Assembly (NCBI GenBank): GCA_947629165.1
Contig: CANRCR010000006.1
Coordinates: 1 to 57,902 of the forward strand
Source: an uncultured Bacilli bacterium
Lineage (GTDB): Bacteria; Bacillota_I; Bacilli_A; RF39; UBA660
Reading direction: 5' to 3'
DNA length: 57,902 nt
Both the position numbers and the translations under genes were made by a program. Under the pieces are notes generated by a model. That model was given only the letters and a program-made list of their open reading frames with translations. It searched no databases and was not told the DNA's origin. The first letter of the stretch is position 1. Each line of letters starts with the position of its first letter. Positions 43,002 through 51,878 of the stretch are shown here, in pieces.

Positions 43002-44180
43002 TTATTTGGTTGCAAATTGATAAGTATCGCGAGCAATCATGACTTCCTCATCGGTTGGAATAATATATACTTTGCAAGTAGAATCATCCGTACTGATAAG
43101 TGTCTCTTCCCCACGAACGTCGTTTCTTGCAGGATCTATTTTGATTCCTAAACAAGCAAGTTCTTCAATAATATCCCGGCGTGTATCTTTCGAATTTTCA
43201 CCAACACCGGCCGTGAAGCAGATAGCATCGGCTCCTCCTAAAAGGACATAGTATTGGGCAATATAATTCACAATCTTACGAACATACATTTTTTGAGCTA
43301 AAATACAACGTTCGTTTCCTTGTTTCATACCATCTTCAATATCTCTAGAATCACTGCTAACTCCACTAATACCTAAAAGTCCACTCTTTTTATTTAAAGC
43401 GTTATCAATTTCTTCAACCGTCATTTGGGCATTATTCTTCATATAGAGAACCATCGAAGCATCGATATCGCCAGCCCTTGTTCCCATCATGATTCCAGCA
43501 TTAGGAGATAATCCCATCGAAGTATCAATACATTTTCCGTTTTTAATTGCACTGATACTACCTCCGTTACCAATATGACAAACGATAATCTTAGCATCTT
43601 CTTTTCCTAATAATTCTTGGCAACGTCCTGATACATATTTATGACTAGTACCATGGAATCCATATTTTCTTACCCCGTATTTTTGATACCATTCGTATGG
43701 AACCGGATATAAGAAATTTTCTTCCGGCATCGTTTGGTGAAATCCAGTATCAAAAACAGCCACTTGACAGGCATCCGGTACAAGTTCTTTAAAAACATTA
43801 ATAACTGTGATATTGGCAGGATTATGAAGCGGTGCTAAAGGAACTAATTCCTCTAACGTCTTAATAACTTCATCCGTAATTACGACCGAATCTGCATACT
43901 TATCGCCACCATGTACTACACGATGTCCTACGCCCTTAATTTCATCCAAATTTTCTACAACATGATAATTTTTTAATTCTTCAATTAACAATTGTACTGC
44001 ATCCTTATGCGTAGGAAGGGCAACTTCTTTCTTTACTTTTTGTCCTTGATATTTAATCGTATAACTTCCATCAATTCCAATTCGTTCGAATAATCCAGAA
44101 ATTAATACATCTTCACTTGGCATTTCATACATTTGAAATTTCAAAGATGAACTACCAGCATTTACTGATAAAACTTTCAT
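43002..44180 (-). CDS. ackA: Acetate kinase, copy 2
   Basis: 392 residues, same length as copy 1 and same motifs: VNAGSSSLKF, GFHGTSHKY, CHIGNGGS and CFTAGVGENSK. ATG behind GGAGAT. Followed by a terminator, so it is controlled separately from copy 1. No phosphotransacetylase gene is nearby. The presence of two full-length copies suggests different regulation or substrates (for example propionate), which the sequence does not decide. Confidence 0.96.
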   Translation of the reverse strand: MKVLSVNAGSSSLKFQMYEMPSEDVLISGLFERIGIDGSYTIKYQGQKVKKEVALPTHKDAVQLLIEELKNYHVVENLDEIKGVGHRVVHGGDKYADSVVITDEVIKTLEELVPLAPLHNPANITVINVFKELVPDACQVAVFDTGFHQTMPEENFLYPVPYEWYQKYGVRKYGFHGTSHKYVSGRCQELLGKEDAKIIVCHIGNGGSISAIKNGKCIDTSMGLSPNAGIMMGTRAGDIDASMVLYMKNNAQMTVEEIDNALNKKSGLLGISGVSSDSRDIEDGMKQGNERCILAQKMYVRKIVNYIAQYYVLLGGADAICFTAGVGENSKDTRRDIIEELACLGIKIDPARNDVRGEETLISTDDSTCKVYIIPTDEEVMIARDTYQFATK

Positions 44181-44239
44181 ATACTTATCTCCTTCATTTG
44201 TTAATTATACTACAAATATTTAAAAAATAAAATTGCTTT

Positions 44240-45268
44240 TTATGATATCGTCTTCTCGTAAAGAGTAATCAATTCCTCAATCGATGAATCCGTTTTAGGA
44301 ATTTTTTGTAATACTTTACACGCAACACGGTAACAAAACCGATCATTTATTTCCATTCGTTTAAAATGATCTAAATAGTGAATATTTTCTTTAAAATCAG
44401 GAATCACTTTTACTAATAGTTGTCCAACGATTAAAGATAATTCGTTTTTATGATGGAGTCCTTTACTATAATGAATATTAAAAATACGTTCAAAAAATTG
44501 TTTCATACAAATTGCATCGACTTCTTGACGATAAAAATCATATAAATCGTTTTTCTCAAAACGTTTTCGTAAAGAAAGTAATGGATAAACCGTATTTTCT
44601 AAAGATTTACTACTGGCTGCATTACAAATATCAGTAAGGGAAGTAGAACCACGTCGATTTACGCGCTTATAAATAACTTGATCAGACGCATAAATACAGT
44701 TTGCTTTAGCCAACATCAAAGGAACACATTCGACATCTTCATTGGCACTTCCTTTGGAATCGTATAAAGAAAGTAATTCTTTTTTCCATATTTTAGCAGT
44801 CAATAAAGTAAGAAAAGAAGATAATAAATGTTTCTCACTCTTTAAATCGATGACTCGATTTCCCCATTTCAAATTGACACTCGGAATCGTAATCTTATTA
44901 GAACCGGTAGAAACTCTTCCCATTCCTACATCTACTTTGTTCTTTTTCATATTTTCTAATAAAGAAAGACAATTTTTTACATTAAGTTGATCGTCACTAT
45001 CTAAGAAAAGAATATAAGGTGCCTTACTTTTTTCAATTCCAAAGCGACGCGTTAAACTAATTCCTTTGTGGGGTCTTTTATAGACATGATAATTTCCTTT
45101 TTGTTTAGAAAAATATTCTTTGACAAAAGAAACAGAATCATCTTTACTTCCATCGTCGACGACAATTACCTCTAAATCATCGTATCCTGTAATAGATTGC
45201 AAACAAGGAAGAATAAACTTTTCTGAATTCCACATCGGAATAATAATCGTAAGTTTTGGACTTTTCAT
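44240..45268 (-). CDS. Family 2 glycosyltransferase
   Basis: 342 residues, GT-A fold. LTIIIPMWNSEKFILPCLQSI, VVDDGSKDDS (nucleotide-binding Asp-Asp-Gly-Ser) and FLDSDDQL (DxD metal site) are in the first 100 residues. The C-terminal part is helical. It likely transfers a sugar to a wall or surface glycan. ATG behind AGGAGCGAGG. Not linked to other glycan genes here. Confidence 0.92.
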   Translation of the reverse strand: MKSPKLTIIIPMWNSEKFILPCLQSITGYDDLEVIVVDDGSKDDSVSFVKEYFSKQKGNYHVYKRPHKGISLTRRFGIEKSKAPYILFLDSDDQLNVKNCLSLLENMKKNKVDVGMGRVSTGSNKITIPSVNLKWGNRVIDLKSEKHLLSSFLTLLTAKIWKKELLSLYDSKGSANEDVECVPLMLAKANCIYASDQVIYKRVNRRGSTSLTDICNAASSKSLENTVYPLLSLRKRFEKNDLYDFYRQEVDAICMKQFFERIFNIHYSKGLHHKNELSLIVGQLLVKVIPDFKENIHYLDHFKRMEINDRFCYRVACKVLQKIPKTDSSIEELITLYEKTIS

Positions 45269-45319
45269 CGTACCTCGCTCCTCGTCAATATCATACTATA
45301 AGCCTAAAAAGAATTCAAG

Positions 45320-45347
45320 CAAAGAAAAAATGGCAAAGCCATTTTCT
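45320..45347 (-). terminator. Intrinsic terminator of the repeat-rich gene
   Basis: 8-bp stem AAAATGGC / GCCATTTT, 3-nt loop, T-rich tail on the minus strand. Confidence 0.85.
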
Positions 45348-45349
45348 TA

Positions 45350-47011
45350 TTATAAATGAGGTCCTTCAACCGTTTTATCGTCGGTAGCTATTTCACTAGG
45401 ATTATTGGCCATAGCATCTACCATTTCAGCAACGGCTTGACGATTTAATGCATCTTGATCTTGTTTACCTGCATTATAAGCAGCAATTTTTTTAAGATAT
45501 TCTTGTTCCCATGAAGGTAAATTTCCATATTTAGAAACAATGTCATCTTCTTTTGTAGTCGCTTCACTTTCTACAACGGGTTGTGGTGCACTAACTTCTT
45601 CGGTAGGTGCTTCTACCGTTGGCGTAACGGGTTCCATCGATTCTGGTTCAATTGGTACTACTTCCGGTTCAACAGGTTCTGGTGCGCTAGCTTCTTCGGT
45701 AGGTGCTTCTACCGTTGGCGTAACAGGTTCCATCGATTCTGGTTCAATCGGTACTACTTCCGGTTCAACAGGTTCTGGTGCGCTAACTTCTTCCGTAGGC
45801 GTTTCTACCGCTGGGGTAACAGGTTCTACCGGCTTATCAGCTTGCATAGATTTTCCCATTGCCTCGGTAATAGCGCTCACTAAATTTGAAAGATGTTCTT
45901 TGTCTTTTTCTAAATTACGAGAATCGACAACACTTTGAACTGTTTTCTTATCCCATGAAGGTAAATCTTCATATCCTTTAGGAAATGTTTCATGAACAAC
46001 GGGCTTAATTTCAGTTAGAATAGGTTGTTGAATAGCTGGTTCTTCGGTAGTTTTTTCAGCAGCTTTCTTACGTGCTTCACTCCGCTTTTTCAATTCTGTT
46101 TGAAGGACAGCAAGTAAAGCTTTCTTTTCGGTTTGATTATAAGCAGAGAAGAATGTTTTGAAAGGTACATGTTCAAGCGACGCTTTTTTATAATCCATAA
46201 TCATTTGTTGAAGACGTTCTGGTTTTACAGGTTCCGGTTTTACTGGTTCAACTTTTTCTGAATCAGATTTTTCTGGCTCAATCTTTTCTGGTTCAGATTT
46301 TTCTGGTTCAGTTTTTTCGGACTCAGTTTTTTCTGGTTCAACTTTTTCTGGCTCTTTTGTTTCAGGAGTAGCTTCTTCTACTTTTCTTTCCTCAAAAACC
46401 AATTGAGGATGTAACTCACCTAATACTTTATTTTCATTTCTAATTTCTTCAATTTCTTGTTTTCTTTTTTCGACAAGCTCAGGGACAACAAAAGAATAAA
46501 AATCAGGTCCACGATTTGAAAAATGTAAAACTTGATCAGCAACATAATAATAAGTAGACGTAGAATGTCCTTGATCTGCTATTACTTCTTTAGCTTCTTC
46601 TAACGTAGCTCCTTGAGCAAGGGATTGTAAAACTTCCAAGGTCCAGCGAACTTCACGTCCTCCAAAACCATGTACATAACTATCCGATACAAATTTTTCC
46701 CATGCCTCATGACGTTCTGGAAATATAAGTTCTTTTCCTTGCTCTAAAAAGTTCCCTTCGTTTGCACGAAGTTCATCATACATCGCATCTCTCCGAGCAT
46801 AATAATCTCTCAATTCTTCTTGCTCTAAACGACGACGATCTTCGATAGTGTGTTCATTTACCGAATCGCTTGTCATATATTGACCATTAAATTTAGCATA
46901 AGCTTTTTCTCCACGCGCTTTTGCTTCTAAAAGTTGTTGAACTACTGTGTCAAACATTGTTCCACCAGGAACTTCGATCTCTCTTCCTTCAGGTTTTTGT
47001 TCATCTTCCAT
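45350..47011 (-). CDS. Acidic Pro/Glu repeat protein, unknown
   Basis: 553 residues, no signal peptide or membrane segment. N-terminal third is a charged helical domain (YYARRDAMYDELRANEGN, EAWEKFVSDSY) that I do not recognise. The centre has PEK-type short repeats (EKxEPEK) and, further on, three 32-residue tandem repeats (EPVTPTVEAPTEE... VVPIEPESM). Related short modules E-D/Y-LPSW-x-x-x-x-V/L occur twice (YEDLPSWDKKTVQ and YGNLPSWEQEYLK), each before a helix. GGGGAT precedes ATG. Possibly a cytoplasmic scaffold. Confidence 0.8.
   Translation of the reverse strand: MEDEQKPEGREIEVPGGTMFDTVVQQLLEAKARGEKAYAKFNGQYMTSDSVNEHTIEDRRRLEQEELRDYYARRDAMYDELRANEGNFLEQGKELIFPERHEAWEKFVSDSYVHGFGGREVRWTLEVLQSLAQGATLEEAKEVIADQGHSTSTYYYVADQVLHFSNRGPDFYSFVVPELVEKRKQEIEEIRNENKVLGELHPQLVFEERKVEEATPETKEPEKVEPEKTESEKTEPEKSEPEKIEPEKSDSEKVEPVKPEPVKPERLQQMIMDYKKASLEHVPFKTFFSAYNQTEKKALLAVLQTELKKRSEARKKAAEKTTEEPAIQQPILTEIKPVVHETFPKGYEDLPSWDKKTVQSVVDSRNLEKDKEHLSNLVSAITEAMGKSMQADKPVEPVTPAVETPTEEVSAPEPVEPEVVPIEPESMEPVTPTVEAPTEEASAPEPVEPEVVPIEPESMEPVTPTVEAPTEEVSAPQPVVESEATTKEDDIVSKYGNLPSWEQEYLKKIAAYNAGKQDQDALNRQAVAEMVDAMANNPSEIATDDKTVEGPHL
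45540..45830 (-). repeat. Three tandem copies of a 96-bp unit within the repeat-rich gene
   Basis: GTTCCATCGA recurs at 45631 and 45727 (exactly 96 bp apart), with near-identical flanks. The copies encode the 32-residue EPVTP...EPESM unit; the outer copies are degenerate. The in-frame length keeps the reading frame. Confidence 0.85.
46220..46355 (-). repeat. Short Glu-Pro-Glu-Lys repeats in the repeat-rich gene
   Basis: TTTTTCTGG/TTCAG-type 9-18 bp units repeat in phase and encode runs of EPEK, SEK and EPVK. Confidence 0.7.
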
Positions 47012-47077
47012 GTTTATCCCCTACTTTCCTATTATTAATTATAGGCTATTTGTAAAGAAGAAGTCAACAAAATACGC

Positions 47078-47102
47078 AAAAAAAGACAGGTTTACCTGTC
47101 TT
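47078..47102 (-). terminator. Intrinsic terminator of the SASP gene
   Basis: 8-bp stem AAGACAGG / CCTGTCTT, TTTA loop and T run on the minus strand. Confidence 0.88.
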
Positions 47103-47124
47103 CTAAGTTATATTATTATTTTAT

Positions 47125-47334
47125 TTATTTGTTCATATAACTTCCGCTTAATTGATTCATTCCGTTTTGTACTAAACGTCTTGTAATTTCACCACCAACA
47201 GTTCCATTAGCACGGCTAGTAGCATCTGGTCCTAAATTAACACCAAATTCATTAGCGATTTCATATTTCATCTTATCGATAGCTTGTTTAGCACCAGGTA
47301 CTCTCATTTTCATTGAATTTGAATTGTTGTTCAT
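47125..47334 (-). CDS. Alpha/beta-type small acid-soluble spore protein
   Basis: 69 residues. Has the SASP pattern: [34 protein letters not shown], with the EIA/EFGV site cut by the germination protease GPR. SASPs coat DNA in the dormant spore. AGGAGGTG before the ATG at 47334; an in-frame GTG upstream lies in that site. It adjoins thiI-nifS-ezrA, exactly the order sspA-thiI-nifZ-ezrA of B. subtilis. Confidence 0.97.
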   Translation of the reverse strand: MNNNSNSMKMRVPGAKQAIDKMKYEIANEFGVNLGPDATSRANGTVGGEITRRLVQNGMNQLSGSYMNK

Positions 47335-47355
47335 GATTTTCACCTCCTACAGTAA

Positions 47356-47384
47356 TAGAGTGTGAAAATATTGTCAATTTATAC
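47356..47384 (-). promoter_or_regulatory. Possible SigG promoter of the SASP gene
   Basis: Minus strand GTATA (47380-47384) fits the -35 GHATR, 17-bp spacer, then CACTCTA (47356-47362), five of seven matches to CATAMTA. Partial match only. Confidence 0.4.
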
Positions 47385-47408
47385 TTTTTTTGACATGGTA
47401 ATTTCTTC

Positions 47409-48596
47409 CTAAAGCAAGTCTTTTTCTACTTGTGAATCTTCTTCTCTAATAACGATTGTTTGAATATTTTTCATAATCGTATCGATCATCGTTTCATAAT
47501 CAAAAGTAGCTTCAATCTCTTTAGCAACAGCAAGTTCAGGATGAATTACCGGATGTTTAGGTACAAAGATCGTACAACAATCTTCGTAAGGTAAAATACT
47601 GATGTCGTAAGTGTCAATTTTACGCGCAATATCCATAATTTCTAGTTTGTCAAAACAAGCTAGTGGACGAATCACAGGATAATTAGTAACTTCGTTAATA
47701 ACGTGCATACTAACTAATGTTTGGGAAGCAACTTGCCCAATCGATTCTCCATTTACAATAGCTTCGGCATGATATTTTTGACAAAGACGTTCCATAATGC
47801 GATACATCATACGGCGCATAATAGTAATACAGTAAGCAGGATCACCATGTTGATAAATGGCTTCCTGAAGTTCCGTAAAAGGAACGATATGAAGGTTAAT
47901 TTTATTCGTATACTGTGCAAGTCTACGAGAAAGTTCAATTACTTTATTACGTGCCTCTAACGAAGTATGCGGAATAGCTTCAAAGTAAACCGCTTCAATT
48001 TTAATACCACGTTTCATAGCCAAATAACCAGCAACGGGAGAATCGATACCACCACTTAACATCAACAATGCTTTCGGCTGAGTGCCAACCGGATATCCTC
48101 CTAATCCCGGATAAGCATTCGTATATATATAAGTATCTTTTTCATGAATCTCTACTTGACATAAAACGTCGGGATGATGAACATCTACTTGCACATTGGG
48201 AATCGCTTTTAAAATAATACTACCTAAAAGACGGCTCAACTCCATACTCGGAATAGGAAAATTTTTATCCCGTCGTGAAGTTTCAATTTTAAAAGTATGA
48301 AAAGATTCTTGTTTCATAACTTCTAATACTTTTTCTTTAATTGTTTCAAGATCACTCGACACTTTATAGGCAATGTGATAAGCATGAATTCCAAAAATGG
48401 TATTTAATTTTTTTAAAATATCCGAAAGTTGATCTTCGTCAAAGGTAATACACATTCTTGAAAAATCATGTGTAATCGTACAATTTTCAAGGGCTAACTT
48501 CCGTTCTACTTCAGAGCACAACGTTTTAATAAAAAAATTACGATTTCCCTTTTTAGTCGAAAGTTCTCCATACTTAATTAATATTACTTTCTCCAT
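47409..48596 (-). CDS. thiI: tRNA 4-thiouridine sulfurtransferase ThiI
   Basis: 395 residues: N-terminal ferredoxin-like and THUMP domains (about 1-165) and PP-loop ATPase domain with SGGIDSPVAGYLAMKRG. It lacks the C-terminal rhodanese domain, as is usual in Firmicutes. It uses sulfur from the cysteine desulfurase encoded next to it (17 bp upstream). AAAGGAGGG precedes ATG. Confidence 0.97.
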   Translation of the reverse strand: MEKVILIKYGELSTKKGNRNFFIKTLCSEVERKLALENCTITHDFSRMCITFDEDQLSDILKKLNTIFGIHAYHIAYKVSSDLETIKEKVLEVMKQESFHTFKIETSRRDKNFPIPSMELSRLLGSIILKAIPNVQVDVHHPDVLCQVEIHEKDTYIYTNAYPGLGGYPVGTQPKALLMLSGGIDSPVAGYLAMKRGIKIEAVYFEAIPHTSLEARNKVIELSRRLAQYTNKINLHIVPFTELQEAIYQHGDPAYCITIMRRMMYRIMERLCQKYHAEAIVNGESIGQVASQTLVSMHVINEVTNYPVIRPLACFDKLEIMDIARKIDTYDISILPYEDCCTIFVPKHPVIHPELAVAKEIEATFDYETMIDTIMKNIQTIVIREEDSQVEKDLL

Positions 48597-48612
48597 TAGT
48601 TTTCCCTCCTTT

Positions 48613-49737
48613 TTATTTTAAATGCAATTTTTGTATTCCTTTTTCTAAACTTTTTAAAAATTTTAAAATTTCATCCTCCGTCGTTAAATGCGACAAACTA
48701 ACACGGATAGAACTACGCGCAACAGAATCATCCTTTTCCATCGCAAGAAGGGCTAAAGAACTACTATTATCTTTACTACAAGCGGTTTTAGTCGATACAA
48801 AAATAGCATCCTGTTCGAGCCAATGAAGCATGGTTTCTGCTTTAATACCCGGAACACTAAAATTAACGATATGAGGAATAGAATGATCGTTGCTATTAAG
48901 TACTACGGAATCCATTTTAGAAAGTTCCTTTACTAATAAATGATTCAAAGACTCTACTTTTTGAAAACGCTCCGGTTGATTTTTTAAAGCAATACGTAAA
49001 GCTTTTGCCAAACTGACAATCAAAGCTAACGGAGGTGTTCCACTACGATAAATCGTTTGACTTTTACCGCCATGAATTAATGGTTCTAATTCAATACCGC
49101 GCCTTTTAATTAAGCAGCCGATTCCTTTCAAACCATAAAACTTATGGGCACTAAACGTAAAAAGATCGACATTGGTTAAATCGATCGGAATCTTTCCTAC
49201 CGCTTGAGTACCATCGACATGAAAAATCGTTGTCGGATAAGCTTTTACCATAGCTCCAATGCGGGTAATATCCTGCCGAATTCCCACTTCGCTCGAAACA
49301 GAAGCAATGGATACTAAAACCGTATCCTTCGTTAAAAGAGCAGCAAACTTATCCAAATCGATTTCTCCGGTAGGAAGTAAAGGAACGATATCGATGATAT
49401 AACCTAATTTTTCACAAAAAGAAAGCGTCTCTTGTATACTCGAATGTTCTAAAGCCGTCGTTAAAATATGTTTTCCCCGTTGAGGATACTTTAAAAGCAC
49501 ACCCAAAATGGCTAAATTATTACTTTCACTGGCACCACTTGTAAAAATAACTTCACTAGGATGGACGTGTAAAAGATCGGCAACTTGTTTCGTTGCATCT
49601 TCCATTAAATGTTTACTTTCTACGCCTAACTGATGAAGTGAATTAGGATTTCCAATATACGTTTTATTTACTTTTACAAAAGAATCGAGCACCTGATCAT
49701 CGACCGGCGTCGTAGCACTGTAATCGAGATAAATCAT
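48613..49737 (-). CDS. nifS: Cysteine desulfurase (NifS/IscS type)
   Basis: 374 residues. PLP-Lys in FSAHKFYGLKG, early YLDYSATTPVDD and NPSLHQLG motifs (NPNSLHQLG), and the active Cys in TKTACSKDNSSSLAL. Start at ATG 49737 behind AAGGGATC; a longer frame to 49782 has no site. The position directly before thiI, as nifZ in B. subtilis, indicates a dedicated sulfur donor for tRNA thiolation. Confidence 0.96.
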   Translation of the reverse strand: MIYLDYSATTPVDDQVLDSFVKVNKTYIGNPNSLHQLGVESKHLMEDATKQVADLLHVHPSEVIFTSGASESNNLAILGVLLKYPQRGKHILTTALEHSSIQETLSFCEKLGYIIDIVPLLPTGEIDLDKFAALLTKDTVLVSIASVSSEVGIRQDITRIGAMVKAYPTTIFHVDGTQAVGKIPIDLTNVDLFTFSAHKFYGLKGIGCLIKRRGIELEPLIHGGKSQTIYRSGTPPLALIVSLAKALRIALKNQPERFQKVESLNHLLVKELSKMDSVVLNSNDHSIPHIVNFSVPGIKAETMLHWLEQDAIFVSTKTACSKDNSSSLALLAMEKDDSVARSSIRVSLSHLTTEDEILKFLKSLEKGIQKLHLK

Positions 49738-49780
49738 AAGATCCCTTCTTTCAACCGTTATTAGTTTATCATATTTAAAC

Positions 49781-49807
49781 AAAAAAAGGAAACGTATTTG
49801 TTTCCTT
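49781..49807 (-). terminator. Intrinsic terminator of ezrA
   Basis: 8-bp stem AAGGAAAC / GTTTCCTT, 6-nt loop and T run; one arm belongs to a 22-bp tandem duplication. Confidence 0.85.
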
Positions 49808-49842
49808 ATTCCGACGAAACTGTTTCCTTATTCCGACGAAAC
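49799..49842. repeat. 22-bp perfect tandem duplication at the ezrA 3' end
   Basis: The unit TGTTTCCTTATTCCGACGAAAC occurs at 49799-49820 and 49821-49842. On the coding strand the first copy carries the last codons and stop of ezrA; the second copy lies in the 3' untranslated part and supplies a terminator arm. Confidence 0.9.
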
Positions 49843-51558
49843 ACTTTTGTTTTTAAAATCTAAAAGTTGTTTATGAATTCCTGGTTCTACTAACTCCAGT
49901 GTATTAATACTAGTCTCTAAAGCACCTTTGTAATTACCTTTATAGAAAAGCATTTCGGCACTGCGAAGACCCATATGAACTTCTTCGTGTTGAGCACGAT
50001 ATCGATTTCCATAGACAATCGCCATTTCGGCAAGTTGAGCCGTTCGAATCATTTCATTTGTCGTATTAAAAAGTTTAAGTACTAAATCGCGTGCGGTATC
50101 CACTCGAGTATTTAGTATTTTAATTTCGATTGGTTTCTTTTCAAGTTCTTTAATAATCTCTAAAATCGCTTCATTCGCTTCTGCTAACTCTACAAAGTAA
50201 TTATTACTAATAATCGGTAACTTATAACTACGAATCCGTAATTTGCATTGTTTTAAAACGATTTGAATTTCATCCAATTGTTCTCTTGCTCGTACCTCAT
50301 CGTCATACATACTTCCGAGTGACTTTAAAGAAATATCGAGATTTTCTTCAAGTTGTTGTAACTGAATCGTCATTTTAGCCAACTCACGATATAAAGTAGT
50401 ATAAGGTTCTTTTTTCTCTTCAATCGAAGTAGTCAACGACTGAAAATCGGAATCCATCTTTTCCAAACCATCACGTACTTCATTTAATTTTGTCAAGTCG
50501 TTATCAGTGAGATCGTACATATTCTTAATATCATCCATTTGAAGATAGATATCGGCTACCAACTGATCGAGCCGTTTTAATTTATTTTCAAAATCATCAA
50601 TATTATCTTCATAGTTCTTACGCGCTGTTTTTTCATTTTCAAAATCTGTAAACAAAGAATCCAAATAATCGAGAATCGTTTTTAGTTCGAACATACACTC
50701 TTCTAAATTCAAAACACGAATGCGATCCATAATATTGGTAATATTCTTTTTTGTTTCTTCCATATTATATGGGATATTGAGATAATCGAGTGGATACGCT
50801 TCCGTTATCATTGAAGCATAAAGATGTTCGATATCTTCCATCCGTTTAGGAATTAATTGTTTTGCTAAAAGTACTAATTGAGGAACCTCTTCGATTACAA
50901 TAGACATATGGTCAATCATCGTATCGAGCGCTTTTACAACATGAACCACTTCATTGTATTCGTTATTTTCCATGATACTTTCAAAATCAAGAAAACGTTT
51001 TTCAATATTTTCAAATTGTAATTCGATAATAGGTCCGATTTCATCATAATCATCTTTATGGGCTTCAAACTCATTCGTTAATGATCGATATTTCGTTTTA
51101 AGCTTAATGACAATACTACGATACTTTTCTTCACTGACCGTGATTTCACGAATTTCTTCCATCAAATGATCTGCAGCAATCTTAGCTTTATAAATCTCAA
51201 GTTCTGTTTGAGCCATCTTTATCCAAGCATTCTTATAATCTTTTGCAGTTACGGATAAATCCAACTCCGTAATCATATCGTTAATCTTAGTAAGCCGATC
51301 TCCTTTAATTACTTCGAATCGTTTTTGCCAATACTGATACTTTTCTTCCATCTTATCGTTTTTAACAATTGATTCTACTTTGGATAATTCCGATAAAACA
51401 GGGGTACTAGCAATTAAATTTTTCTCTTTATCAAGTTCAGTTACTTCTTTTTCAATATTTTTCTTTCGCTTATCGATAAACACGACAAAGAAAACCACAA
51501 CCACTACCATTATGATTAAAATAAGTGCAATAGCAATTAATAGGGTTTGGTCACGCAT
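49828..51558 (-). CDS. ezrA: Septation ring formation regulator EzrA
   Basis: 576 residues (B. subtilis 562). One N-terminal membrane helix (about 7-30) followed by long spectrin-like coiled-coil repeats; no other domain. EzrA regulates FtsZ ring position and interacts with GpsB and PBP1, whose genes are in this window. Start at ATG 51558 behind GAGGTG. In B. subtilis the order thiI-nifZ-(braB)-ezrA is the same. Ends in a tandem duplication. Confidence 0.95.
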   Translation of the reverse strand: MRDQTLLIAIALILIIMVVVVVFFVVFIDKRKKNIEKEVTELDKEKNLIASTPVLSELSKVESIVKNDKMEEKYQYWQKRFEVIKGDRLTKINDMITELDLSVTAKDYKNAWIKMAQTELEIYKAKIAADHLMEEIREITVSEEKYRSIVIKLKTKYRSLTNEFEAHKDDYDEIGPIIELQFENIEKRFLDFESIMENNEYNEVVHVVKALDTMIDHMSIVIEEVPQLVLLAKQLIPKRMEDIEHLYASMITEAYPLDYLNIPYNMEETKKNITNIMDRIRVLNLEECMFELKTILDYLDSLFTDFENEKTARKNYEDNIDDFENKLKRLDQLVADIYLQMDDIKNMYDLTDNDLTKLNEVRDGLEKMDSDFQSLTTSIEEKKEPYTTLYRELAKMTIQLQQLEENLDISLKSLGSMYDDEVRAREQLDEIQIVLKQCKLRIRSYKLPIISNNYFVELAEANEAILEIIKELEKKPIEIKILNTRVDTARDLVLKLFNTTNEMIRTAQLAEMAIVYGNRYRAQHEEVHMGLRSAEMLFYKGNYKGALETSINTLELVEPGIHKQLLDFKNKSVSSE

Positions 51559-51680
51559 CGTACTCACCTCGAATCGGTTATTCTATTACTATTCTATCAC
51601 AGGTTACGACTTTTTTCGTTCTTTTTTCTAAAATTTCTTATTTTTTATTCAAAAATAACGTTTCTTTTTCAATAGAAACC

Positions 51681-51709
51681 TTGACTTTTCAAAGGAAAAC
51701 CCCTATAAT
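51681..51709 (+). promoter_or_regulatory. rpsD promoter
   Basis: TTGACT (51681-51686), 17-bp spacer, TATAAT (51704-51709): strong SigA promoter. Confidence 0.9.
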
Positions 51710-51714
51710 GGAAA

Positions 51715-51878
51715 CTGCATATTCATTGAACAGCACTATTTTAAAAAATTTAATGTGTTCTTTCCAGTGAGAAGTACCCTTGGCTGTTAAGGTGAAACTC
51801 TTCAAAAAGAACTCCCTAAATTTGGAGAAAATAGATTTCAATGTTTATGAAAAAAACATTGAAGGAGGAAAAAAGAAA
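51715..51878 (+). promoter_or_regulatory. Long rpsD leader, likely S4-responsive
   Basis: About 163-nt untranslated leader with several hairpins: GAACA...GTGTTC (51729-51762), CTCC...GGAG (51808-51826 region) and CAATGTTT...AAACATTG (about 51839-51864) directly before GGAGG. Firmicutes S4 is known to bind its own leader. No similarity search was done. Confidence 0.6.

Noticed and set aside
45540-45938. 132-residue Ser/Gly/Thr-rich frame opposite the repeat gene
   Set aside because: It is the antisense of tandem Glu/Pro repeats and has no ribosome binding site; the minus-strand gene explains it.
51780-51878. In-frame extension of rpsD by 33 codons
   Set aside because: It lies in the structured leader, has no ribosome binding site, and the family start MARYTGPS follows GGAGG at 51879.
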